Notes: a model not told the origin generated them from the letters alone. DNA of 40,727 bases from an uncultured Sutterella sp. (GCA_944392755.1 CALXXT010000004.1:1-40727); one strand, 5' to 3'. Counted from the first letter of the stretch, positions 24,205 to 34,171 are shown. A program made the numbers and translations.

Positions 24205-25353
24205 ATGCAGTTGAAGCGCACCCTCATCGGATCCGCCGCCCTTGCCGCAATGCTTGCAATGGGAGGCTGCGGATTTTTCTCCACTCCCGATACTCACGAA
24301 CCGAACGAGCTCACGGACTTCACGCCCCGCGTGGAGGCCCGCGTCGAGTGGAGCACGGACGTGGGCGAGGCCGCGGCAGCGAATCTTGCCCCGGTCGTGA
24401 CCGATACGGCCGTCTATGCCGCGGGCGGCAACGAACTTGTGCGCCTTGACCGGCAGACGGGCGACGTCGTCTGGCGTTCCGAAACCGACGGACAAGTGAC
24501 CGCTGGGGTCGGCACGGACGGTTCGACCATTGCGGTCGGCACCGATCGCGGTGAAGTGCAGGTCTTCGATGCCGAAGGCCGCGAAGTCTGGAAGGCCGTG
24601 CTTTCTTCGGACGTCGAAACGCCGCCCATCGTGGGCGCGGGCAGAGTCATCGTGCGCACGTCCGACACGCGCATCACGGGGTTCGACGCCATCACGGGCG
24701 AGCGTCTGTGGCACTATCAGGGTCAGGCGCCGGCATTGACGCTGAGAAACTTTTCGCAGATGAGCTGGGCTCCTGCGGGCGTCCTGATCGGTCAGTCGAA
24801 CGGTCGTCTTCTCGCGCTCAACCCCTTGGACGGTCGAGTGGTCTTCGACGCCGTCATCGGGCAAGCCAAGGGCATCACCGAGGTCGAGCGTCTCATCGAC
24901 GTGGTGGGCCGTCCCTGGGTCGACCAGGAGATGATGTGCGCCGCAACCTTCCAGGGCGGCCTCGTCTGCATGAACTCGATGAACGGCCGCCTGCTTTGGT
25001 CGGCGAAGATTGATGCCGTAACGGGTCCCGTCGCGGATTCGCGCCTGGTCTACATCGTTGACGCAGAAGGGCGCGTGCACGCCTTCAACCGCGAAAACGG
25101 CCGCGAAGCCTGGGTGAATTCCGATCTTCTCTACCGTCGGCCGTCGGCCCCGATCCGCATCGGCGCCACGGTGGCCGTTGCCGACTTCGAGGGCTACGTG
25201 ACGATGTTCAATCCGGCGACGGGAGAAATCGTTGGACGCACGAGCCTCGATTCGGCCGTCACGACCCCCGCTTCGCAGTACGGCTACGGCGCCGTCTTCC
25301 AGACGGTGGACGGCGAGGTCGCCTACGTGGTTCAGGAGCAGCTCGCGGAATAA
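24205..25353 (+). CDS. bamB: Outer membrane assembly lipoprotein BamB
   Basis: Lipoprotein of the BAM complex that inserts beta-barrels such as the porin at the window start. 382 residues. The signal peptide with basic start (MQLKRTL) leads to Cys 22 (AMGGC lipobox), then an eight-bladed beta-propeller made of repeated LDRQTGDVVWRSETDG-, FDAITGERLWHYQG-, and MNGRLLWSAK-like blades. ATG 24205 is chosen over the in-frame ATG at 24196 because AAGGA then sits 8 bases upstream and the signal peptide has a classic start. The neighbouring yfgM and der match the usual order. Confidence 0.95.
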   Translation: MQLKRTLIGSAALAAMLAMGGCGFFSTPDTHEPNELTDFTPRVEARVEWSTDVGEAAAANLAPVVTDTAVYAAGGNELVRLDRQTGDVVWRSETDGQVTAGVGTDGSTIAVGTDRGEVQVFDAEGREVWKAVLSSDVETPPIVGAGRVIVRTSDTRITGFDAITGERLWHYQGQAPALTLRNFSQMSWAPAGVLIGQSNGRLLALNPLDGRVVFDAVIGQAKGITEVERLIDVVGRPWVDQEMMCAATFQGGLVCMNSMNGRLLWSAKIDAVTGPVADSRLVYIVDAEGRVHAFNRENGREAWVNSDLLYRRPSAPIRIGATVAVADFEGYVTMFNPATGEIVGRTSLDSAVTTPASQYGYGAVFQTVDGEVAYVVQEQLAE

Positions 25354-25383
25354 GCGAAAAACGCCGATTTCCCGTAGAATGCC

Positions 25384-25428
25384 GCCGCGCACTTCTCTGC
25401 AATGGATGTGCGCGGCATTGATTTTTTT
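25384..25428 (+). terminator. Intrinsic terminator between bamB and der
   Basis: GCCGCGCAC (25384-25392) pairs perfectly with GTGCGCGGC (25408-25416), loop 15 bases, followed by ATTGA and seven T residues. The outer AATGCC/GGCATT can also pair with a bulge. der would then need its own promoter; TAGAAT at 25375-25380 is upstream of the terminator and does not help. Confidence 0.65.
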
Positions 25429-25520
25429 AGAAATGCGGCCGGGTTTCGACCCTGCGGTCCCGTGCCGTGGATTCATTATCGAAGCGGCTCCGCCTACCAT
25501 GGAGCCGGGGATTCTCTTTC

Positions 25521-26846
25521 ATGCTTCCAGTCATCGCTCTGGTCGGACGGCCGAACGTCGGCAAGTCGACGCTCTTCAACCGCCTCACGCGAAGCCGCGA
25601 CGCCATCGTGGCGGACTTTCCCGGTCTGACGCGAGACCGTCAGTACGGGCAGGGCCGCGTCGGACCGCGTCCGTACCTTGTGATCGATACGGGCGGCTTC
25701 GAGCCGGTGCGCACGGAAGGCATTGTGAAGGCGATGGCCAGTCAGGCCGAGCTCGCGATCGAGGAGGCCGACGTTGTTCTCTTCATCACGGATGCGCGCG
25801 CGGGCCTGACTCCGCACGACATGCGCATTGCGCAGCATCTGCGCCGTACGGGCCGCAAGACGATTCTTCTCGTCAACAAGGCCGAAGGATTGCCCGACAC
25901 TGCGAAGGCGGAGTTCTACGAGCTCGGATTCGGCGAACCGCATCTCATTTCGAGCGCCCACGGTCAGGGCGTGCGTGCGGTGATCGATCTCGCGCTCGAG
26001 GGGTTCCCTGAAGAAGAGGACGAAGATCTTGACCCGACTGGACGTCATCGCGTGAAAGTCACCGTGGCGGGCCGTCCCAATGCAGGGAAGTCGACCCTCA
26101 TCAACGCGCTTCTCGGTGAAGAGCGTCTCATTGCCTACGACATGCCGGGGACGACCCGCGACGCGATCAAGGTCGACTTCGAGTATGAAGGGCGTCCGTA
26201 CGAGCTCGTCGACACGGCGGGTCTTCGCCGCAAGGGACGCGTCTTTGAGGCCGTTGAGAAATTCTCCGTGGTGAAGACGCTTCAGGCGATTGAAGACGCC
26301 AACGTCGTGATTCTGGTCATCGACGCTGCGGCGGGCGTCGCGGAATCCGACGCGCACATCGCGGGCTACGTGCTCGAAAGCGGGCGTGCGCTCGTCGTTG
26401 CGGTCAACAAATGGGACGCGCTCGACAGCTACGAGCGCGACCGCGTGGGCGAAGAGATCGCCTTCAAGCTTCATTTCCTGCGTTGGGCGCGCATGATCCG
26501 CATCTCCGCGCTCAAGAGAAACGGCTTGAATCATCTGATGCGCGCGGTCGATGAAGCTCATCGCGCGGCTTATGCGAAGCTGCCGACGCCGAAGCTGACG
26601 CGCGCGCTGCTCGAAGCCGTGCAGCGTCAGCAGCCTCCGCGCGCCCGAGGCGGTCGTCCGAAGCCGCGCTACGCGCATCAGGGCGGCTCCAACCCGCCCG
26701 TCATCGTCGTGCATGGCAATGCGCTCGAGGACATCGGCGAAGCGTATCGGCGCTATCTCGAGGGGTACTTCCGCGAAAAGTTCAATCTGGCAGGCACGCC
26801 GTTGAGGATTGAATTCCGCACGAAGGAAAATCCGTACGTCGATTGA
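25521..26846 (+). CDS. der: Ribosome biogenesis GTPase Der (EngA)
   Basis: Essential GTPase with two tandem G domains that assists 50S assembly. 441 residues. First G domain: P-loop GRPNVGKS (9-16), DTGGF, NKAE. Second G domain: [22 protein letters not shown]. An acidic linker ([11 protein letters not shown]) separates them, and a KH-like RNA-binding domain follows ([29 protein letters not shown]). Start ATG 25521 ([16 protein letters not shown]) places the P-loop as in the family. GGGGA is 9 bases upstream. The frame is open further upstream but without homology-like sequence. Confidence 0.97.
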   Translation: MLPVIALVGRPNVGKSTLFNRLTRSRDAIVADFPGLTRDRQYGQGRVGPRPYLVIDTGGFEPVRTEGIVKAMASQAELAIEEADVVLFITDARAGLTPHDMRIAQHLRRTGRKTILLVNKAEGLPDTAKAEFYELGFGEPHLISSAHGQGVRAVIDLALEGFPEEEDEDLDPTGRHRVKVTVAGRPNAGKSTLINALLGEERLIAYDMPGTTRDAIKVDFEYEGRPYELVDTAGLRRKGRVFEAVEKFSVVKTLQAIEDANVVILVIDAAAGVAESDAHIAGYVLESGRALVVAVNKWDALDSYERDRVGEEIAFKLHFLRWARMIRISALKRNGLNHLMRAVDEAHRAAYAKLPTPKLTRALLEAVQRQQPPRARGGRPKPRYAHQGGSNPPVIVVHGNALEDIGEAYRRYLEGYFREKFNLAGTPLRIEFRTKENPYVD

Positions 26847-27011
26847 GTCCGTTGCAAACGCTTAAAAAATTTGCATCTTTGAAGCGCCCCTGAGCGCCCC
26901 GAACGGAGGCGAGCGCTTAGAATGAAGCCATGCATCGTGCATGGCGGGGGCTCGGTTGCCCGAGTCTCCGACATTTCCGCGCACGCGGTATACGAAGAAG
27001 AAGAACACAAG

Positions 27012-27035
27012 CCCGGAGCCCGTGCGGGGTCCGGG
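27012..27035 (+). other. Hairpin just before the hfq ribosome binding site
   Basis: CCCGGA (27012-27017) pairs with TCCGGG (27030-27035), with an inner CCC/GGG and loop GTGC. It ends about 15 bases before the hfq ATG. Hfq of E. coli represses its own translation at the leader, but whether this hairpin does so is unknown. The 204-base gap 26847-27050 also contains a possible -10, TAGAAT (26918-26923). Confidence 0.35.
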
Positions 27036-27050
27036 TGGGAGAAGAAGAAC

Positions 27051-27296
27051 ATGGCCGCCAACAAAGGACAACTCCTGCAGGATCCGTTCCTCAACGCTCT
27101 GCGCAGGGAACATGTCCCCGTTTCCATTTATCTCGTGAACGGCATCAAGCTCCAGGGTCAGATCGAGTCGTTCGATCAGTATGTGGTGCTTCTGAGGAAC
27201 ACCGTCACGCAGATGGTCTACAAGCACGCGATCAGCACGGTGGTGCCGACCCGCGCAGTGTCGTTCACTCAGGCCCCGCAGGGCGCGGAGAACTGA
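27051..27296 (+). CDS. hfq: RNA chaperone Hfq
   Basis: Hexameric Sm-like protein that binds A/U-rich RNA and pairs small RNAs with mRNAs. 81 residues, almost only the Sm core: [31 protein letters not shown] (Sm1) and the Sm2 signature [12 protein letters not shown]. The C-terminal tail is short. ATG 27051 begins the conserved core with GAGAAG upstream; an in-frame ATG 129 bases earlier would add unconserved sequence. hflX starts almost at the stop codon. Confidence 0.98.
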   Translation: MAANKGQLLQDPFLNALRREHVPVSIYLVNGIKLQGQIESFDQYVVLLRNTVTQMVYKHAISTVVPTRAVSFTQAPQGAEN

Positions 27297-27297
27297 T

Positions 27298-28527
27298 CTG
27301 GCCAACTTTCAAATCGACGAATCGCGTCAAGAGGATGCGTCCCGCGCCTTTCTCGTAACGGTCGCGGTAGGGCGGGTGTTTTATTCCGATTCGGCCGAAG
27401 AGCTGCGCCTGCTCGTCACTTCGGACGGGCTCGAGCCCTGCGGCCTCATGCAGGCCAGGCGCGAACGGCCCGATCCCGCAACTTTTCTCGGCTCGGGAAA
27501 AATTGAGGAGTTGGGCGAGCTTGCGCGCGAGGCGCGTGCAGACTGCGTTGTCTTCGACATCGCGCTTTCCGCCGCGCAGCAGCGCAACATCGAGCGGCGC
27601 ATCGAGATGCCGGTTCTTGATCGAACCGAGCTCATTCTCGAAATCTTTCGCCGACGCGCGAAGAGCCGTGAAGGACGTCTGCAGGTGGAGCTGGCTCGGC
27701 TCGAGCACCTTTCCACGCGGCTTGTGCGCGGCTGGACCCATCTGGAGCGCCAGCGCGGCGGCCTTGGGAAGACGGGCGGCCCGGGTGAGAAGCAGATTGA
27801 GCTCGACCGCCGCATGATCGGCGTGCGGGTCAAGCAGCTTCGCGACCAGCTCAAGCGCCTCGCCAAGCAGCGCGGCACGCAGCGTCGGGCGCGCAGCCGA
27901 GGCGATACGCTCACCGTGTCGCTCGTGGGATACACGAACGCCGGCAAGTCGACGCTTTTCAACAAGCTCACTCGGGCGAAAAGCTATGCAGCCGATCAGC
28001 TGTTCGCCACGCTCGACACGACGGCCCGCCGGTTTTGGCTGAACGACGAAGAGACGGTCGTCGCAACCGATACCGTGGGCTTCATCCGCGGATTGCCGCA
28101 CCAGCTCGTTGAGGCCTTCAAATCGACTCTGGACGAAACGGTGCATGCGGATCTGCTGCTTCACGTCGTCGACGCCTCGTCTCCAGTGCGCGAATCGCAG
28201 ATCGACGAAGTGAATTCGGTGCTGGCCGACATTCACGCCGACGACGTGCCGGTTCTTCTTGTCTACAACAAGATTGACCGCACCGGGGGCGAGCCTGAAA
28301 TCGTGAGAGATTCGAGCGGGCGTCCGAAGGCCGTCTTCGTGTCGGCTCTGACCGGCGCAGGGCTCGATCTTCTGCGTGAAGCGGTGAGCGAATTCTCGCG
28401 CAGCTGGCGCGAGGCCCATCCTCAGGAGCCCCGTGCTCCTGAACCCTGGGAGCAGGAGCTTGAAGCCGAACGCGGCGCTCGTCTTTCGCCTGCCGAAGAG
28501 CTGGCGGCGCTTGAAGCGCTGATTTGA
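27298..28527 (+). CDS. hflX: GTPase HflX, probable CUG start
   Basis: Ribosome-splitting GTPase acting in stress recovery. The first standard start in frame is GTG 27376, but it lacks a ribosome binding site. The sequence before it (AFLVTVAVGRVFYSDSAEEL) looks like the conserved HflX N-terminal strand. The frame runs back to CTG 27298, just after the hfq stop, with GGAG seven bases upstream, so CUG is proposed. Length from there is 409 residues. The N-terminal HflX domain contains FLGSGKIEEL, a coiled middle (VELARLEHLSTRLVRGWTHLERQRGG) and GGPGEKQIELDRR. The G domain has GYTNAGKST (about 211-219), DTVGFIRGLPHQLVEAF and NKID. Function certain, start codon uncertain. Confidence 0.9.
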   Translation: MANFQIDESRQEDASRAFLVTVAVGRVFYSDSAEELRLLVTSDGLEPCGLMQARRERPDPATFLGSGKIEELGELAREARADCVVFDIALSAAQQRNIERRIEMPVLDRTELILEIFRRRAKSREGRLQVELARLEHLSTRLVRGWTHLERQRGGLGKTGGPGEKQIELDRRMIGVRVKQLRDQLKRLAKQRGTQRRARSRGDTLTVSLVGYTNAGKSTLFNKLTRAKSYAADQLFATLDTTARRFWLNDEETVVATDTVGFIRGLPHQLVEAFKSTLDETVHADLLLHVVDASSPVRESQIDEVNSVLADIHADDVPVLLVYNKIDRTGGEPEIVRDSSGRPKAVFVSALTGAGLDLLREAVSEFSRSWREAHPQEPRAPEPWEQELEAERGARLSPAEELAALEALI

Positions 28528-28639
28528 CGCTTCGGCCTCGGGGAAAAGCGCCGAAAGCGCATACAATCATCGAACCAATCACCACTCATACGGAGCGCGG
28601 CCGGAAAGGTTTTCCGCGTCCGCGCATGGAGAAAGCGCC

Positions 28640-30103
28640 ATGTCGCTCAACGACCCAAAATGGGGCCGAAATCCCGAAGAATCCGATGAAAAGCAGAGCC
28701 CTGACGCAGAGGGCGGCCGTCCCGAAAACGATGGCCGGGAGCCTTCGAAGCGCGGCGGACGCGGACCGAAAAGCGAGGGAGAGTTCCTGGAGGATCTCTG
28801 GAAGCGCTTTTCGGACATGGTCGAGGCTTCGGACGAGCAGCGTCCGAAGCGCTCGGGCGCGTCGAAGCTTAAGAGCCGAGACGACTTTTCCCGCGATGAT
28901 GAGGAGGCGCCGCGTCCGAGCGAGCCTGAGCGTGAATTCAGCGAACCGCCGCGCGAGCCTCCCGTTTCCGGCGGCGGATCGGGGCGAGGCGGCATGAAGC
29001 GCATCGAAATCAACTTCGGATTTCCCGGATTGCCCCGCTTCGGCGCCGCCGCGGTCGGCATTGCGCTTCTCATCGGCTGGGGCGTGAGCGGCTTCTACAT
29101 CGTGCCCGAGGGGCAGAGCGGCATCGTGACGACTTTCGGCCGCTACAGCGAGACGACGCCTCCGGGCTTCCGCTGGCACTTGCCTTATCCGATTCAGAGC
29201 GCCGAGCTCGTCGACGTGAGCAGCGTCCGCACCGCGGTGATCGGCGCTCAGGGGGCGGCAGACCGAGCGAGCGAAGCCTTGATGCTTACGGACGACGAAA
29301 ACATCGTCGACGTGCAGTTCACCGTTCAGTACCGCATCAAGCCCGATGGCGCGAAGGACTATCTCTTCCGCACGCGCGGTCCCGATCTTTCGGTTCGGCA
29401 GACGGCAGAATCCGCCATGCGCGAAGTGGTGGGCCGAAAGACGATGGACAGCGTCCTTTTCGAGTCGAAGGCTGAAATTGCAGAAGACGTGAAGAAGAGC
29501 ATGCAGGTCATGCTCGACCGCTACCGCACCGGGATCGAGGTGATGAGCGTGGCCATTCAGAATGCGCAGCCTCCGCAGCCCGTTCAGGCCGCCTTCAACG
29601 ATGCGGTCAAGGCCGGACAGGACCGGGAGCGTTCGATCAATCTGGGTGAGGCTTACCGCAACGCCGTGATCCCAAAGGCGAAAGGCACGGCTTCGCGTCT
29701 GAAGGAAGAGGCCGAAGGGTACCGCGCTCGCGTGACCGAAACGGCCCGAGGCGATGCGAAGCGCTTTGCTGCGGTCCTCGCCGAATACGAAAAGGCGCCC
29801 CAAGTGACGCGCGACCGTCTCTACATCGACGCGATGCGCGACGTTTTTGCGAGCGTCTCAAAGGTTTACGTCGACCAGCGCTCGGGCTCGAGCCTCCTGT
29901 ACCTACCGCTCGAGAAGCTGGTTGAGCGCACGAAGCGCGCGGGGGGCGAAGCCGAGGATCTCCGCGCGAAGATCGAGGCCGCCCCCGCGGCGGCGGAAGC
30001 CGCGTCGTCCGACGTCCCTTCGGCGGCGCCTTCGGCCACCTACAGCACGGAAAGCGTTGATTCGGATACCCGGTCGCTTGTCCGCCGCCGCTACCGCGAA
30101 TGA
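28640..30103 (+). CDS. hflK: Membrane protease modulator HflK
   Basis: SPFH/band-7 protein that with HflC forms a large periplasm-facing cage around FtsH and modulates its protease action. 487 residues, longer than the roughly 420 of E. coli, because of a hydrophilic, charged N-terminal region (about 1-130, rich in Pro, Gly, Glu, Arg). Transmembrane helix at about 135-153, then the SPFH domain (GFYIVPEGQSGIVTTFGRYSETTPPGFRWHLPYPIQ), a coiled region (RLKEEAEGYRARVTETARGDAKRF) and a C-terminal Ala-rich tail. ATG 28640 follows GAGAAAG. hflC follows after 18 bases. Confidence 0.95.
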   Translation: MSLNDPKWGRNPEESDEKQSPDAEGGRPENDGREPSKRGGRGPKSEGEFLEDLWKRFSDMVEASDEQRPKRSGASKLKSRDDFSRDDEEAPRPSEPEREFSEPPREPPVSGGGSGRGGMKRIEINFGFPGLPRFGAAAVGIALLIGWGVSGFYIVPEGQSGIVTTFGRYSETTPPGFRWHLPYPIQSAELVDVSSVRTAVIGAQGAADRASEALMLTDDENIVDVQFTVQYRIKPDGAKDYLFRTRGPDLSVRQTAESAMREVVGRKTMDSVLFESKAEIAEDVKKSMQVMLDRYRTGIEVMSVAIQNAQPPQPVQAAFNDAVKAGQDRERSINLGEAYRNAVIPKAKGTASRLKEEAEGYRARVTETARGDAKRFAAVLAEYEKAPQVTRDRLYIDAMRDVFASVSKVYVDQRSGSSLLYLPLEKLVERTKRAGGEAEDLRAKIEAAPAAAEAASSDVPSAAPSATYSTESVDSDTRSLVRRRYRE

Positions 30104-30121
30104 TTTTCTGAGGAGTTTGTG

Positions 30122-30991
30122 ATGAAGCGAACCTCCACCCTTTTGGCCGCCGCGATTCTCCTCGGACTCGCCGCGAAGCTGTGCGTCTACACCGTGGGAG
30201 AGCGCGAGTATGCGCTCGTCTTCGGCTTGGGAGAACTGAAGTCGGTCGTCGATCAGCCCGGACTTCACGTGAAGCTTCCGGTGCCGCTCCAGAACATCAT
30301 TTATCTGGACAAGCGCATCCTCACGCTCGACGCGAACGGAGCCGATCTTGTGCAGACGAGCGAGAAGAAAAACCTCATGATCGACACTTTCGTGAAGTGG
30401 CGCATCGGCGATGCGCGCCGCTACTGGGTCTCCTTCCAGGGAAGCGAGCGGGCTGCATCGGACCGGCTTTCCGCGCTTCTGCGCGACGTGCTCAATGTCG
30501 CCGTCAACAAGCGTACGGTCAATCAGATCACGTCTTCGGAGCGTGAGAAGGCGATGGCTGAAATTTCAGACCTCCTGCAGGAACGCGTCGCCGACGTCGG
30601 CATCCAAATCGTCGACGTCCGCATGAAGCGCGTCGACTTCACGCCGGAAATTTCCGAATCCGTCTACCGGCGCATGGAGGCGGAACGCAAGCGCGTGGCG
30701 AGCGAAGAGCGCTCGAAGGGTGCGGCTCAGGCCGAGCGCATCCGGGCTGCGGCGGATCGCGAAAGCGAGGTGATTTTGGCCGAAGCCTACCGCGACGCTC
30801 AGGTGGCGAAGGGCGAAGGAGACGCCGAAGCGTCCCGCATTTATGCGCAAGCCTTCGGCCGCGATCCGGAGTTTGCGCGCTTCTACCGTTCGCTCGAAGC
30901 GTACCGCAAGAGCTTCTCCGATGAGAGCGACGTGATGGTGGTCGATCCTTCAGCGGACTTCTTCAGCTACATCGAGCGGCGCAAGCCATGA
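30122..30991 (+). CDS. hflC: Membrane protease modulator HflC
   Basis: Partner of HflK. 289 residues: N-terminal signal-anchor (about 5-24, STLLAAAILLGLAAKLCVYT), SPFH domain starting GEREYALVFGLGELKSVVDQPGLHVKLP, DIQIVDVRMKRVDF-like segment (here GIQIVDVRMKRVDFTPE), and helical RMEAERKRVASEERSKG region. ATG 30122 has AGGAG six bases upstream; the GTG directly before it is not preferred. The next gene starts inside its stop codon (ATGA overlap), showing tight coupling. Confidence 0.95.
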   Translation: MKRTSTLLAAAILLGLAAKLCVYTVGEREYALVFGLGELKSVVDQPGLHVKLPVPLQNIIYLDKRILTLDANGADLVQTSEKKNLMIDTFVKWRIGDARRYWVSFQGSERAASDRLSALLRDVLNVAVNKRTVNQITSSEREKAMAEISDLLQERVADVGIQIVDVRMKRVDFTPEISESVYRRMEAERKRVASEERSKGAAQAERIRAAADRESEVILAEAYRDAQVAKGEGDAEASRIYAQAFGRDPEFARFYRSLEAYRKSFSDESDVMVVDPSADFFSYIERRKP

Positions 30992-31188
30992 AGGGAAGCG
31001 ACGTCCTCATTCTGGCGCTCGGCTGGGTGCTCATCATCGAGGGCGTGGCGCCGCTCGTGATGCCGGAGCTGTGGCTGAAGTCGATCCGAAAGATTTCGGA
31101 GTCGGATCCGCGCGCCGTGCGGACGACGGCGGCCGTCATGGTCGCGGTCGGCCTCGGCGTTGTCTGGACGCTTCTCGGAGGAGGCTAG
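30988..31188 (+). CDS. DUF2065 (YjeT-type) small membrane protein
   Basis: 66-residue inner-membrane protein of unknown function, with two predicted transmembrane segments (about 5-25, VLILALGWVLIIEGVAPLVM; and 46-63, TTAAVMVAVGLGVVWTLL). These flank a short basic/acidic loop (WLKSIRKISESDPRAVR). The family is conserved immediately after hflC and before purA in many proteobacteria. It overlaps the hflC stop by four bases. A role with the HflKC-FtsH complex is only suggested by the neighbourhood. Confidence 0.9.
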   Translation: MKGSDVLILALGWVLIIEGVAPLVMPELWLKSIRKISESDPRAVRTTAAVMVAVGLGVVWTLLGGG

Positions 31189-31278
31189 CCGGAGCGCGCG
31201 CTTTGTCCGCACCCATTAGAATAGTCACGCCTGACGGGCAATCACTTTACATACAACCGAAAGAAAGGGAACGTTTAA

Positions 31279-32577
<1,299 letters not shown>

Positions 32578-32600
32578 GGAGGCATTCCGCCCTCCGTTCC

Positions 32601-32630
32601 AAGGCGGGGCGCCCGAAAGCGTCCCGCCTT
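32601..32630 (+). terminator. Strong hairpin after purA, weak T-tract
   Basis: AAGGCGGGGCGC (32601-32612) pairs with GCGTCCCGCCTT (32619-32630), 12 pairs with one G-U, loop CCGAAA. Only scattered T residues follow (TCCGTTCATT). May be a partial terminator separating purA from the phosphoribosyltransferase gene. Confidence 0.5.
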
Positions 32631-32674
32631 TCCGTTCATTCATCAACGTTTCCGGCAGCGTTTGCCGCACTCCC

Positions 32675-33199
32675 ATGTCCGAACATTATTATTCCTGGTC
32701 CGAGTACATCGACTTGAACGAACGACTCGTTGCGGAAGTCGCCAAGAGCGGCTGGCACTTCGATTGTCTCCTCTGCCTCTCGCGCGGCGGGATGCGCCCC
32801 GGGGACTTCTTCAGCCGCGTCTACGACATGCCGCTCGCCATCCTTGCGACGAGTTCGTACCGTGAAGCTGCGGGCACCGTGCAGAGCACGCTCGACATTT
32901 CCGACTGCATCACGGGCTTGAGCGAACTCCACGGCAACGTGCTCCTCGTCGACGACATGGTTGATTCCGGGAAGACGATTGCCGAGGTGGTGAAGCACTT
33001 GAAGGCCCGCTACCCGAAGATCACGGAAATTCGCGTGGCCGTTCTGTGGTGGAAGGCGCACTCCGTCTTCAAGCCCGACTGGCATGTTGAATACCTTCCG
33101 GACAACCCCTGGGTTCATCAGCCCTTTGAAACCTACGATGCGATTGGTCCTGAAAAGCTGATTGCCATGGTGGAGGCCAAATCCGCCAAGCGCGGCTGA
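32675..33199 (+). CDS. Type I phosphoribosyltransferase (hypoxanthine/xanthine-type)
   Basis: 174 residues. The PRPP-binding signature VLLVDDMVDSGKT is at 89-101, and an N-terminal GGMRPGDFF-type loop (SRGGMRPGDFFSRVYDMPLA) resembles the flexible region of purine salvage transferases. Position directly after purA supports purine-base salvage (base + PRPP to nucleotide). The exact base is not readable from sequence; xanthine or hypoxanthine is my guess. ATG 32675 lacks a strong ribosome site but begins the conserved part. The frame is open upstream into purA territory, which is a shadow. Confidence 0.85.
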   Translation: MSEHYYSWSEYIDLNERLVAEVAKSGWHFDCLLCLSRGGMRPGDFFSRVYDMPLAILATSSYREAAGTVQSTLDISDCITGLSELHGNVLLVDDMVDSGKTIAEVVKHLKARYPKITEIRVAVLWWKAHSVFKPDWHVEYLPDNPWVHQPFETYDAIGPEKLIAMVEAKSAKRG

Positions 33200-33224
33200 G
33201 CCCTCGTCGGCCCGCCACGAAGGA

Positions 33225-33260
33225 AAGGCGCCCGGAATTCAATCCGCGGCGCCTTCTTTT
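33225..33260 (+). terminator. Terminator between convergent genes
   Basis: AAGGCGCC (33225-33232) pairs with GGCGCCTT (33248-33255) over a 15-base loop, followed by CTTTT on the plus strand. Lies between the phosphoribosyltransferase gene and the minus-strand HicB-like gene and may serve both. Confidence 0.6.
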
Positions 33261-33265
33261 CACGC

Positions 33266-33835
33266 TCAAATGACGTCCATGCCGTGGGGGACGGTGGGAT
33301 CCGGCGGATCCGGAATTCCGGGCGCAGGGGGCAGATTCGGCGGAAGCCTCATCGGAGTGAGCGAGAAGGCGATGTCGAGTCCGATCGCGCGAAAGGCGCG
33401 GCGCAGCGGGTCGAGCTTCGTCACGTTCGAGAGCTTCAGAAAGCGTTGAGCTTCCTGAGGGGTGATCTTGAGGCGGCGGCTCAGCTCCGAGGCGCTGATG
33501 CCGAACGTTCTGCAGCAGCAGATGAACTGCAGCTTCAGGTCGAGCGCGAGCGGCAGCATGCACTCGCCTTCGCCGGCTCGGGGCCGGCCGTACGGAACCT
33601 CGAAGGGCTTGCGGGGGCCGAGCGTTCGAAGTCGCTCGCTCAGACAATCGACTACTTGGCGCTCAAGGCGCGCGAGGCCGTCGTCAATGGAGGGGGCTGT
33701 GAAGGACGCTTCCTCCATGTCGGGGAAGACGAAGCGGTAGGCGCCGCGGCATCGGTCGATCCAATAGCGGAAAACGTGAGGACGTTCCGGATCGTTGATT
33801 TGCTCAATGCTCTCGGGCAGGGGCTTCGGACTCAC
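33266..33835 (-). CDS. HicB-like antitoxin-fold protein with C-terminal HTH (orphan)
   Basis: 189 residues. The N-terminal half resembles the HicB partial RNase-H-like fold: aromatic strand YWIDRCRGAYRFVFPDMEEA followed by SFTAPSIDDGLARLERQVVDCLSERL. The C-terminal half contains a Cro/Xre-like helix-turn-helix, ISASELSRRLKITPQEAQRFL, as in the HTH class of HicB proteins. A Pro-rich tail ends it. There is no hicA-like toxin ORF beside it, so it is an orphan and may now be a plain regulator. The start is GTG 33835 with AGGAG seven bases upstream. It lies directly downstream of the tRNA-Leu terminator on the same strand, so its mRNA may come from readthrough. Confidence 0.75.
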   Translation of the reverse strand: MSPKPLPESIEQINDPERPHVFRYWIDRCRGAYRFVFPDMEEASFTAPSIDDGLARLERQVVDCLSERLRTLGPRKPFEVPYGRPRAGEGECMLPLALDLKLQFICCCRTFGISASELSRRLKITPQEAQRFLKLSNVTKLDPLRRAFRAIGLDIAFSLTPMRLPPNLPPAPGIPDPPDPTVPHGMDVI

Positions 33836-33851
33836 GACGTGGCTCCTTGAT

Positions 33852-33891
33852 AAAAAGGAAGCCCCGAACTGAGTGGCTACAGTTCGGGGCT
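33852..33891 (-). terminator. Intrinsic terminator of tRNA-Leu
   Basis: On the minus strand AGCCCCGAACT and AGTTCGGGGCT (plus 33881-33891 and 33860-33870) form a perfect 11-bp stem with a 10-base loop, followed by TCCTTTTT. It ends only about 6 bases before the ribosome binding site of the HicB-like gene. Confidence 0.85.
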
Positions 33892-33895
33892 GTCA

Positions 33896-33982
33896 TGGTG
33901 CCCAGGAAAGGACTCGAACCTTCACGACCTCGCGGCCGCCAGCACCTGAAGCTGGTGCGTCTACCAATTTCGCCACCTGGGC
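33896..33982 (-). tRNA. tRNA-Leu (CAG anticodon)
   Basis: 87-base class II tRNA. Acceptor GCCCAGG pairs with CCTGGGC, discriminator A, encoded CCA. D-arm GGCG...; anticodon arm CCAGC-TTCAGGT-GCTGG gives CAG. A long variable arm is present, as required for leucine tRNAs. T-arm is AAGG-TTCGAGT-CCTT. Confidence 0.96.
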
Positions 33983-33996
33983 AATCGAGGATTGGA

Positions 33997-34025
33997 ATTA
34001 TGCAGATGTCCGATCTGCTTGTCAA
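33997..34025 (-). promoter_or_regulatory. Consensus promoter of tRNA-Leu
   Basis: On the minus strand, -35 TTGACA (plus 34020-34025) and -10 CATAAT (plus 33997-34002) with exactly 17 bases between. The strongest promoter match in the window by eye. Confidence 0.85.
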
Positions 34026-34171
34026 GAGGAGGGAGAAAATTTGCTCAAAGCCTTCGGTCGGGATGCATGGGCTTGGATTCTTCGCGCACGATTCGTCTCG
34101 CGCTTCAGGCGGCTTTGTTACGATGACGGCGCGGACGGTTGAGCCGTCCTTGCTTCCTTGAGATGAAACGA

